Positions 25,420 to 33,452 of a stretch of DNA of 64,000 nucleotides are shown piece after piece. Source of the stretch: Bog-473 sp049513455 (lineage in GTDB: Bacteria; Actinomycetota; Acidimicrobiia; Acidimicrobiales; RAAP-2); assembly GCA_049513455.1 (NCBI GenBank), contig JBEKWB010000001.1, positions 71,668 to 135,667 of the forward strand, in the 5' to 3' direction. The translations under genes were made by a program, and so were the position numbers. The notes under the pieces were generated by a model. That model worked only from the letters and a program-made list of their open reading frames with translations, made no database searches and was not told the origin of the DNA. Each line of letters begins with the position of its first letter. The stretch's first letter is position 1.

Positions 25420-26075
25420 CGCGACCCTCCTGGCTTGGTCGTCGCCTTCACGGAGTCACGCAGGACGACCACGCTGCCCCGGGCTCCGGGGACCGCCCCC
25501 TTCACCAGCACCAACTGGCGCTCGGGGTCGGCCGAGACCACCACCAGGTTGAGGGCGGTCACCTGCTTGCCGCCCATCTGCCCCGGCATGCGGGTCCCCT
25601 TGAAGACCCGGGACGGTGTGGCGCAGGCACCGATGGAGCCCGGCACCCGGTGGCTCTTGTGGTTACCGTGTGAGGCGCCCTGACCCTTGAAGTTGTGGCG
25701 CTTCATGCCACCGGCGAACCCCTTGCCCTTGCTGACGGCGATGGCGTCCACCCGGTCGCCGGCCGCCCAGATGTCGGCCGCCAGTTCCTGGCCCACGCTG
25801 TACTCGGCCACGTCGTCGAGGCGCAGCTCGACCAGTCCGCGGCCCGGGTCCACGCTGGCCTTGGCGTAGTGCCCGATCTCGGGCTTGCTCAGGGTGGACG
25901 CGCGGCGGAAACCCCAGGTCACCTGCAGTGCCGAGTATCCGTCCGACTCGACCGTCTTGACCTGGACCACGCGCACAGGCGCGACTTTTAGCACCGTCAC
26001 CGGGATGGCGCGGTGCTGCTCGTCCCAGACCTGGGTCATGCCGACCTTCTCGCCGACGATCGCCTTGCTTGCCAC
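25416..26075 (-). CDS. rplC: 50S ribosomal protein L3
   Basis: 219 residues from GTG 26075, with AGGGAGA upstream. Starts MASKAIVGEKVGMTQVWDEQ; contains SKGKGFAGGMKRHNFKGQGA, SHGNHKSHRVPGSIGACATP and GTRMPGQMGGKQVT, with the Gln that is methylated in some bacteria. First gene of the S10 block after a 227-base gap from rpsJ. Confidence 0.98.
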   Translation of the reverse strand: MASKAIVGEKVGMTQVWDEQHRAIPVTVLKVAPVRVVQVKTVESDGYSALQVTWGFRRASTLSKPEIGHYAKASVDPGRGLVELRLDDVAEYSVGQELAADIWAAGDRVDAIAVSKGKGFAGGMKRHNFKGQGASHGNHKSHRVPGSIGACATPSRVFKGTRMPGQMGGKQVTALNLVVVSADPERQLVLVKGAVPGARGSVVVLRDSVKATTKPGGSR

Positions 26076-26302
26076 GTGTCAATTCTCCCTGCGCTGCCCA
26101 CGGCCTCCCGTGTGCACGCCAACGCTCCGCCCGGGAATCCCGAGCGGAGCGCTCGAATGGTTTGGCGTGAGGTACCGGCATACACCGGCGTTCACGCACT
26201 TCTGTTGTAGATGGGGGCGCTGGAGGCGCCACCGCGGTGCCGAAATCGGCCCGTGCGACGTTACACCACCCGGCCTTCCTCTGCCAGGCGGACAGCCCTG
26301 AT
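26076..26302 (-). promoter_or_regulatory. rpsJ-rplC intergenic leader with imperfect hairpin
   Basis: A 227-base stretch without a gene, unusually long for these two neighbours. On either strand, 8-base arms CGCTCCGC (26123-26130) and GCGGAGCG (26144-26151) flank a 13-base loop that itself contains the inverted repeat CGGGAATCCCG. No U-run follows, so it is not an intrinsic terminator. No -10/-35 pair reached a convincing match. It may be an mRNA leader structure for L3-L4 translation or a processing site. Confidence 0.35.
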
Positions 26303-26629
26303 TCAGGCTGTTTGAATCTTTATCTCGATGTCCACGCCTGCCGGCAGGTCGAGGCGCTGGAGCGAATCGACCGTTTTGGGCGTGTGTTCGACGATGTCCA
26401 CCAACCGCTTGTGCACCCGCATCTCGAAGTGCTCACGGGAGTCCTTGTACTTGTGCGGCGAGCGGATCACCGTGTAGCGGTGCTTGTCGGTCGGCAGCGG
26501 AATGGGGCCCAGCACCTTGGCCTGGGTCCGCAGCACCGTCTGCACGATCTTCTCGGTCGACTGATCGAGGATCTCGTGGTCGTAGGCCTTGAGCCTGATG
26601 CGAATCTTCTGCTTGGGGCCGTCGGCCAT
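26303..26629 (-). CDS. rpsJ: 30S ribosomal protein S10
   Basis: 108 residues: KIRIRLKAYDHEILDQSTEK, GPIPLPTDKHRYTVIRSPH, SREHFEMRVHKRLVDI and LPAGVDIEIKIQ. S10 also partners NusB in antitermination. It lies 36 bases after tuf, so it appears tied to the str operon rather than to rplC. Confidence 0.98.
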   Translation of the reverse strand: MADGPKQKIRIRLKAYDHEILDQSTEKIVQTVLRTQAKVLGPIPLPTDKHRYTVIRSPHKYKDSREHFEMRVHKRLVDIVEHTPKTVDSLQRLDLPAGVDIEIKIQTA

Positions 26630-26665
26630 GGTGGTGCCTGCTCTCGTTCGTTGCGTCGCGGTCTG

Positions 26666-27853
<1,188 letters not shown>

Positions 27854-27966
27854 CGCCGTAACTACTCCCTGATATCGGACGGGACCCCCGTGGGCCCGCC
27901 GCGGCGACCGAACGCCGCTTTCTTTGTCTGCTTGTCCGTCGTGTTGCCAGAGGCCGTTGGCTCCGG

Positions 27967-30066
27967 CTACTCCCCGTGGGCCCGGGCGATGATCTCCTTG
28001 GCGATCGACTCGGGCACTTCGTTGTACGAGTGAAACTGCATCGTGTACGTGGCGCGACCCTGGGTGCGCGAACGCAGGTCAGTAGCGTAGCCGAACATAT
28101 CGGCCAGCGGTACCTGCGCATTGATCACGTGGCTGCTTCCCTGTTGGTCCATGCTTTGCACCTTGCCGCGCCGGGAGGACAGGTCCCCGATGACGTCGCC
28201 CATGTAGTCGTCGGGCGTCGTGACGGTGACCGCCATGACCGGCTCGAGCAGGACCGGGTTCGCGGCCCTGAGCGCCTTCTTGATGGCCATCGATCCGGCG
28301 ATTTTGAAGGCCATTTCCGAGGAGTCCACGTCGTGGTAGGAGCCGTAGGTCAACAGGACCCGGACGTCGACCGTCGGGTAGCCGGCCAGGACCCCGGAGG
28401 TCAGCGCCTCCTGGATCCCCGCGTCGACCGAGGGGATGTACTCCTTGGGTATCACCCCACCGCTGATTTTGTCGACGAACTCGTAGCCTCCTCCGGGACC
28501 GGTGGGCTCGGCACTGATCACCACGTGGCCGTACTGGCCCCGGCCACCGGTCTGGCGGACGTACTTCTCCTCGATCTTCTCCACCGAGTTGCGGATGGTC
28601 TCGCGGTAGGCCACCTGGGGCTTGCCCACGTTGGCGTCCACCCTGAACTCGCGCAGCATGCGGTCGACCAGCACCTCGAGGTGGAGCTCGCCCATGCCCG
28701 AGATGACGGTCTGGCCCGTCTCCTCGTCCGAGCGCACCCGGAACGTGGGGTCCTCCTCGCTGAGCGAGAACAGGGCCTTCGAGAGCTTGTCCTGGTCGGC
28801 CTTGGTCTTGGGCTCCACGGCCACGTGGATCACCGGCTCGGGGAACTCCAGCGCCTCGAGCACGATCGGGTGGGCCGGGTCGCACAGGGTGTCGCCGGTG
28901 GTGGTGTTCTTGAGACCGACCACGGCCATGATGTCGCCGGCGAAGATGGCCTCCTTGGCCACCCGGTGGTTGGCGTGCATCTGGAGGATGCGGCCCACCC
29001 GCTCCTTCTTGTCCTTGGTCGAGTTGGTGACCGTGGAGCCGTTGGTGAGGGTGCCCGAGTAGACCCGGATGTAGGTCAGCTTGCCGACGTTGGGGTCGGT
29101 CATCACCTTGAAGGCCAGGGCGGAGAAGGCCTCGCTGTCGTCGGCCTTGCGCTCTTCGATCTCCTCGGGATGGTTGGGACGCGTGCCCTGCGTGGGAGGC
29201 AGGTCGAGCGGGCTGGGCAGATAGTCGATGACGGCGTCGAGCATCGGCTGCACGCCCTTGTTCTTGAAGGCCGACCCGCACAGGACCGGCACCACCTCGG
29301 CCGCCAGGGTGGCCGTGCGCAGGGCGCGTCGCAGGTCGGCCGCGGTGATCGGCTCCTCGGCCAGGTACTTCTCCATGATGATGTCGTCGAAGTTGGAGAC
29401 GACGTCGATGAGCTGGTGGCGTGCGTCCTCGGCGTCGGACGCCATGGCCTCGGGGATGTCGCGGACGTCCCACTCCTCGCCCATGCCGTCGCCCCAGACC
29501 AGGGCCTTGTTCTCGAGCAGGTCGACCACGCCGACGAACTCGGATTCGGCCCCGATGGGCAGTTGCGTGACGGCCGGCAGCGCGTCGAGCCGATCCCGGA
29601 TCATCTCGACGGTGCGCTCGAAGTCGGCGCCGATACGGTCCATCTTGTTGACGAAGCAGATCCGCGGGACGTGGTACTTGTTGGCCTGGCGCCATACCGT
29701 CTCGGTCTGGGGCTCCACGCCGGCCACGGCATCGAAGACCGCGACCGCACCGTCGAGCACCCGCAGGGACCGCTCCACCTCGACCGTGAAGTCGACGTGG
29801 CCCGGGGTGTCGATGATGTTGATCCAATTGTCACGCCAGCTGCAGGTGGTGGCGGCGGAGGTGATGGTGATGCCCCGCTCCTGCTCCTGCACCATCCAGT
29901 CCATGGTGGCCGCACCCTCGTGGACCTCGCCGATCTTGTAGTTGCGACCGGTGTAGTAGAGGATCCGCTCCGTGGTGGTGGTTTTGCCCGCGTCGATGTG
30001 CGCCATGATCCCGATGTTGCGGGTCTTGGCCAGGGGGAAATCGCGTGTGGGGAGGGCGTCAGCCAT
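27967..30066 (-). CDS. fusA: Translation elongation factor G
   Basis: 699 residues. G1 AHIDAGKTTTTERIL, G2 ERGITITSAATT, G3 DTPGHVDF, G4 NKMDRIGADF; domains II-V follow, with domain IV loop IGDLSSRRGKVQSMDQQGSS. Translocates tRNA-mRNA. Second str-operon gene block, 42 bases after rpsG. The 868-codon antisense frame on the plus strand is a GC-skew artefact. Confidence 0.99.
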   Translation of the reverse strand: MADALPTRDFPLAKTRNIGIMAHIDAGKTTTTERILYYTGRNYKIGEVHEGAATMDWMVQEQERGITITSAATTCSWRDNWINIIDTPGHVDFTVEVERSLRVLDGAVAVFDAVAGVEPQTETVWRQANKYHVPRICFVNKMDRIGADFERTVEMIRDRLDALPAVTQLPIGAESEFVGVVDLLENKALVWGDGMGEEWDVRDIPEAMASDAEDARHQLIDVVSNFDDIIMEKYLAEEPITAADLRRALRTATLAAEVVPVLCGSAFKNKGVQPMLDAVIDYLPSPLDLPPTQGTRPNHPEEIEERKADDSEAFSALAFKVMTDPNVGKLTYIRVYSGTLTNGSTVTNSTKDKKERVGRILQMHANHRVAKEAIFAGDIMAVVGLKNTTTGDTLCDPAHPIVLEALEFPEPVIHVAVEPKTKADQDKLSKALFSLSEEDPTFRVRSDEETGQTVISGMGELHLEVLVDRMLREFRVDANVGKPQVAYRETIRNSVEKIEEKYVRQTGGRGQYGHVVISAEPTGPGGGYEFVDKISGGVIPKEYIPSVDAGIQEALTSGVLAGYPTVDVRVLLTYGSYHDVDSSEMAFKIAGSMAIKKALRAANPVLLEPVMAVTVTTPDDYMGDVIGDLSSRRGKVQSMDQQGSSHVINAQVPLADMFGYATDLRSRTQGRATYTMQFHSYNEVPESIAKEIIARAHGE

Positions 30067-30108
30067 GGTGCTGTGTGTTCCTTCGGATGGAAATGGAGTT
30101 GCGGTGCA

Positions 30109-30579
30109 CTACCAGCGGTAGTGGGCGAATGCTTTGTTCGATTCCGCCATCTTGTGCATGTCCTCGCGGCGCTTGACGGCGGCGCCGATGTTGTTGGAAG
30201 CGTCGAGGATCTCGCCGGCCAGGCGCTCGGCCATGGTCTTCTCCCGGCGTTGGCGCGAGTACGTGGTCAACCAGCGGATGGCCAGGGTGGTGGCCCGGCG
30301 CGGGCGCACCTCGACCGGCACCTGGTAGGTGGCCCCGCCGACCCGGCGGCTCTTGACCTCGAGCTCGGGACGGGTGTTCTCCACGGCGCGCTTGAGGGCG
30401 GCGACCGGGTCCCCGCCCGAGCGCTCCTGGACCAGGTCCAAGGCGCCGTAGACGATGCGCTCGGCAAGGGTCCGCTTGCCACGGGACAGGATCTTGTTGA
30501 CCACCTGGGTCACCAGGACCGAGCGGTACACCGGGTCCGGGGCCAACTCGCGTCGGGTTGCGGGTCCGTTACGGGGCAT
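30109..30579 (-). CDS. rpsG: 30S ribosomal protein S7
   Basis: 156 residues: DPVYRSVLVTQVVNKILSRG KR, LKRAVENTRPELEVKSRRVG, GGATYQVPVEVRPRRATTL-type segment and C-terminal KRREDMHKMAESNKAFAHYR. The usual actinobacterial length. ATG overlaps the rpsL stop by one base (TAATG). Confidence 0.98.
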   Translation of the reverse strand: MPRNGPATRRELAPDPVYRSVLVTQVVNKILSRGKRTLAERIVYGALDLVQERSGGDPVAALKRAVENTRPELEVKSRRVGGATYQVPVEVRPRRATTLAIRWLTTYSRQRREKTMAERLAGEILDASNNIGAAVKRREDMHKMAESNKAFAHYRW

Positions 30580-30950
30580 TAGGACTCCTTCTTGGCGCCG
30601 TAGCGACTGCGGGCCTGGCTGCGCTCACGGACACCCGAGGTGTCGAGCGCGCCGCGGACCACCTTGTAGCGCACACCGGGCAGGTCCTTCACACGGCCAC
30701 CGCGGACGAGGACGATGGAGTGCTCCTGCAGGTTGTGGCCCACACCGGGGATGTAGGCCGTGATCTCGACGCCGGAGGACAGGCGCACGCGTGCCACCTT
30801 GCGCAGGGCCGAGTTCGGCTTCTTGGGCGTGGTCGTGTACACCCGGGTGCACACCCCTCGCCGCTGGGGCGCGCCCTTGAGCGCAGGGGTCTTGGTCTTC
30901 GTCACCTTGGCCTGTCGTCCCTTGCGGACGAGCTGGGCGATTGTGGGCAC
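30579..30950 (-). CDS. rpsL: 30S ribosomal protein S12
   Basis: 123 residues beginning MPTIAQLVRKGRQAKVTKTK. The decoding-site loops PKKPNSALRKVARVRL and RGGRVKDLPGVRYK keep the lysines whose change gives streptomycin resistance, so the sequence is of the sensitive type. First gene of the str operon, about 80 nt after its promoter. Confidence 0.98.
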   Translation of the reverse strand: MPTIAQLVRKGRQAKVTKTKTPALKGAPQRRGVCTRVYTTTPKKPNSALRKVARVRLSSGVEITAYIPGVGHNLQEHSIVLVRGGRVKDLPGVRYKVVRGALDTSGVRERSQARSRYGAKKES

Positions 30951-31033
30951 GCGCTACCTCTCGATACTGAAATGGTGAACCCATGTGCGACGCGGTGACC
31001 GCGTAGGCCGAAGCCCCACATGGCAGACGGAAG

Positions 31034-31062
31034 ATGATAGCCCGTGGCCAGGGGTCCGACAA
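31034..31062 (-). promoter_or_regulatory. Sigma70-type promoter for the str operon
   Basis: Minus-strand -35 TTGTCG (31062-31057), 17-base spacer and -10 TATCAT (31039-31034). It would give a leader of about 75-80 nt before rpsL. The leader contains a 13-base perfect palindrome CGCGGTGACCGCG (30991-31003), which could be an operator or a small RNA hairpin. Confidence 0.75.
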
Positions 31063-31201
31063 TCGCGCCAGTCCACCCCGGCCTTCGCACCGCCCCTGCC
31101 CGGTGACGCACACGCCTGGGCAGTGCCGGGACATCATGAATTTCCGTCCCGGCCAGTGTACCGTCCCCGCCGAAATCCCGGCGCGGCGCGGGGGCCCGGT
31201 T

Positions 31202-31234
31202 CCATTTCCGGCCCATTTCCCGCCCACTTCCGGC
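31202..31234 (+). repeat. Three tandem 11-bp direct repeats upstream of the carboxylase gene
   Basis: CCATTTCCGGC, CCATTTCCCGC and CCACTTCCGGC lie head to tail, one helical turn each, ending 16 bases before the putative -10 box of the downstream gene. A related TTTCCGTCCCGGCC lies at 31141. They may be regulator binding sites. Confidence 0.6.
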
Positions 31235-31250
31235 CCGCGGCCCGGAGCGT

Positions 31251-31256
31251 TAGCCT
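31251..31256 (+). promoter_or_regulatory. Putative -10 box of a leaderless transcript (acyl-CoA carboxylase beta)
   Basis: TAGCCT followed by 8 bases and then ATG 31265; no Shine-Dalgarno sequence. Transcription would begin at or next to the start codon. Confidence 0.5.
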
Positions 31257-31264
31257 GCGTGCCT

Positions 31265-32821
31265 ATGGAACATTCGATGGCTGAACGTTTGGCGGACCTG
31301 GCGGACCGCAAGGAACAGGCCCTGCACGCAGGCAGCGAGGCCTCGGTGCAGCGCCACCACGCCAAGGGCAAGATGACGGCCCGGGAGCGGATCGACTACC
31401 TCCTCGACGAGGGCTCCTTCCAGGAGCTCGACATGCTGGCCCGGCACCGGGCCCACGGCATGGGCCTGGAGGACAACCGCCCCTACACCGACGGCGTGGT
31501 CACCGGGTTCGGCACGATCGACGGCCGGCGGGTCTGCATCTTCAGCCAGGACTTCACCGTCTTCGGCGGCGCGCTCGGCGAGGTGTTCGCCGAGAAGATC
31601 CACAAGGTGATGGACCTGGCGGCCTCCACGGGGGTCCCGATGATCGGGCTCAACGACGGCGCCGGGGCGCGGATCCAAGAGGGGGTCGTCTCGCTGCACT
31701 CCTACGGAGGCATCTTCCACCGCAACGTGACGGCATCCGGGGTCATCCCCCAGATCAGCGTGATCATGGGGCCCTGCGCGGGCGGAGCGGTCTACTCCCC
31801 GGCCATGACCGACTTCATCTTCATGGTCCAGGGCACCTCGCACATGTTCATCACCGGGCCCGACGTGGTCAAGACCGTTACCGGCGAGGACGTGACGCTC
31901 GAGGAGCTGGGGGGCGCCATGAGCCACGCCACCAAGTCGGGCGTGGCCACCTTCGTGGCCCCCGACGAGAAGGCCTGCCTCGACGACGTCCGGCACCTGC
32001 TCTCCTTCCTGCCCTCGAACAACCTCGAGGAGCCGCCCCGGGAGCTGACCGGAGACGAGGGCGACCGCCAGGTACCCGAGTTGATCGACCTGATGCCGGC
32101 TTCGCCCAACCAGCCCTACGACATGAAAAAGGTCATCACCGCCGTCGTCGACAATGGGGACTACTTCGAGGTCCACCGGCACTGGGCCATGTCCATCACC
32201 TGCGGTTTCGCCCGGATGGACGGTCGCGTCGTGGGCATCGTCGGCAACCAGCCGGCCGTGCTGGCGGGCGTGCTCGACATCGATTCCTCCGAGAAGGCCT
32301 CCCGATTCGTCCGGACCTGCGACGCCTTCAACATCCCTTTGCTCACCTTCGTGGACGTGCCCGGCTTCATGCCCGGGACCGACCAGGAGTACGGCGGCAT
32401 CATCCGCCACGGGGCCAAACTCCTCTACGCCTACTGCGAGTCCACGGTGCCCCGCATCCAGATCATCACGCGCAAGGCATACGGCGGCGCCTACGTCGTC
32501 ATGAACTCCAAGTCGATCGGGGCCGACCTGGCGTTCGCCTGGCCCTCGGCGGAGCTGGCCGTGATGGGACCCAACGGCGCGGTCGAGATCGTCTACCGCC
32601 GCGAGCTGACCGAGGCACCGGATCCGGCGAGCCGCCGGGCGGAGCTCATTGACGAGTACACCGAGCGCTACGCCAATCCCTACATCGCGGCGGAACGGGG
32701 CTACATCGACGACGTCATCTCGCCGGCGGACACCCGGGCGGTCATCTGCAAGAGCCTGGAGATCCTGGCCTCCAAGCACGAGGAGCTGCCCCGCCGCAAG
32801 CACGGCAACGTGCCCCTGTGA
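31265..32821 (+). CDS. Acyl-CoA (propionyl-CoA) carboxylase beta subunit, carboxyltransferase
   Basis: 518 residues, full length for the PccB/AccD family. It begins MEHSMAERLADLADRKEQAL, with KMTARERIDYLLDEGSF, the biotin-side oxyanion motif GPCAGGAVYSPAMTDF and the acyl-CoA-side FVDVPGFMPGTDQEYGGIIR, KAYGGAYVVMNSKSIGADLA. It transfers CO2 from carboxybiotin to the acyl-CoA. Propionyl-CoA is the likely substrate, given the mutase and epimerase nearby, but acetyl-CoA cannot be excluded. The alpha (biotin carboxylase/carrier) subunit is not in the window. The stop overlaps the next gene (GTGA). Confidence 0.93.
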   Translation: MEHSMAERLADLADRKEQALHAGSEASVQRHHAKGKMTARERIDYLLDEGSFQELDMLARHRAHGMGLEDNRPYTDGVVTGFGTIDGRRVCIFSQDFTVFGGALGEVFAEKIHKVMDLAASTGVPMIGLNDGAGARIQEGVVSLHSYGGIFHRNVTASGVIPQISVIMGPCAGGAVYSPAMTDFIFMVQGTSHMFITGPDVVKTVTGEDVTLEELGGAMSHATKSGVATFVAPDEKACLDDVRHLLSFLPSNNLEEPPRELTGDEGDRQVPELIDLMPASPNQPYDMKKVITAVVDNGDYFEVHRHWAMSITCGFARMDGRVVGIVGNQPAVLAGVLDIDSSEKASRFVRTCDAFNIPLLTFVDVPGFMPGTDQEYGGIIRHGAKLLYAYCESTVPRIQIITRKAYGGAYVVMNSKSIGADLAFAWPSAELAVMGPNGAVEIVYRRELTEAPDPASRRAELIDEYTERYANPYIAAERGYIDDVISPADTRAVICKSLEILASKHEELPRRKHGNVPL

Positions 32822-33150
32822 GCCCGGCGAAGGCGAGCCGGGCCACGAAGGCGAGCCGGACCACGAAGGCGAGCCGGGTCGAGGCCTCGCGCCGGCCCGA
32901 GGCCGAAGGCGGCGGGCAGCGCCACACAAACGGCCTGGCGGCCGTCAGCCCCGAGCAGCTGACCCTCCTCCCCCGACCCGAACCCCCGCCCGAGGCCCTG
33001 GCGGCCATCGCCGCCGCGGCGCAGCTGTTGTGGACCCGGCCGGCGGCGCCCGAGGAACCGCACCCGGCGCACGACGCCTGGCGGTTCAGCGGGCGCTGGT
33101 GGGCCCAGCCGGCGCTCGTGCGGCGGGCCCGACCATGGGCGCGCCCCTGA
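32818..33150 (+). CDS. Acyl-CoA carboxylase epsilon-like subunit
   Basis: 110 residues from GTG 32818, which overlaps the carboxylase stop. The N-terminus is a low-complexity (A/T)KASR repeat encoded by three 18-bp units. The C-terminal half resembles actinobacterial AccE/PccE: a helix PEALAAIAAAAQLLW and then WRFSGRWWAQPALVRRARPW. Epsilon subunits dock alpha and beta of actinobacterial carboxylases, and they vary so much that position right after the beta subunit is part of the evidence. Not all of the assignment is certain. Confidence 0.65.
   Translation: MSPAKASRATKASRTTKASRVEASRRPEAEGGGQRHTNGLAAVSPEQLTLLPRPEPPPEALAAIAAAAQLLWTRPAAPEEPHPAHDAWRFSGRWWAQPALVRRARPWARP
32827..32880 (+). repeat. 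Three tandem 18-bp repeats inside the epsilon-like gene
   Basis: Units of the form (G/A)CGAAGGCGAGCCGG followed by three or four variable bases, at 32827-32844, 32845-32862 and 32863-32880. Length is a multiple of three, so each unit adds six residues and copy number can vary without breaking the frame. Confidence 0.85.
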
Positions 33151-33452
33151 CCGTCTACGTCGACGACTGGCGCCAGCGGGCCACCATCCGCCAGGGTGAG
33201 GACCGCTGGTCACACCTCCTGGCCGACGATCCGGGCGAGCTCCATGCCCTGGCCGCCCTGCTCGGCATCCCGCTCCGGGGCTACCAGCGGCACCGGCGGT
33301 CGCCCGCCCTGAACCATTACGACCTGCCCGAGAGCCTCCGCCTGCGGGCCATCGAGCTCGGCGCGGTGGCCGTCACCTGGCGCCAGCTGGCCCGCCTCAC
33401 CCGGGAGTGGCGGCGCGCTGGTGTTCGGCCAGGGCGACCAGATCCTCCATGA
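33135..33452 (+). CDS. DUF4031 domain-containing protein
   Basis: 105 residues. It begins MGAPLTVYVDDWRQRATIRQ and has WSHLLADDPGELHALAALLG and NHYDLPESLRLRAIELGAVA, the recurring pattern of DUF4031. The function of the family is not known. It overlaps the epsilon-like gene by 16 bases and converges with the mutase gene, with which it shares 56 bases at the 3' ends. Confidence 0.8.
   Translation: MGAPLTVYVDDWRQRATIRQGEDRWSHLLADDPGELHALAALLGIPLRGYQRHRRSPALNHYDLPESLRLRAIELGAVAVTWRQLARLTREWRRAGVRPGRPDPP

Noticed and set aside
27976..30582. 868-codon open frame on the plus strand
   Set aside because: Antisense to fusA and rpsG; product is His/Val/Gly/Arg low-complexity without any family pattern. 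High GC removes stop codons from the antisense frame.
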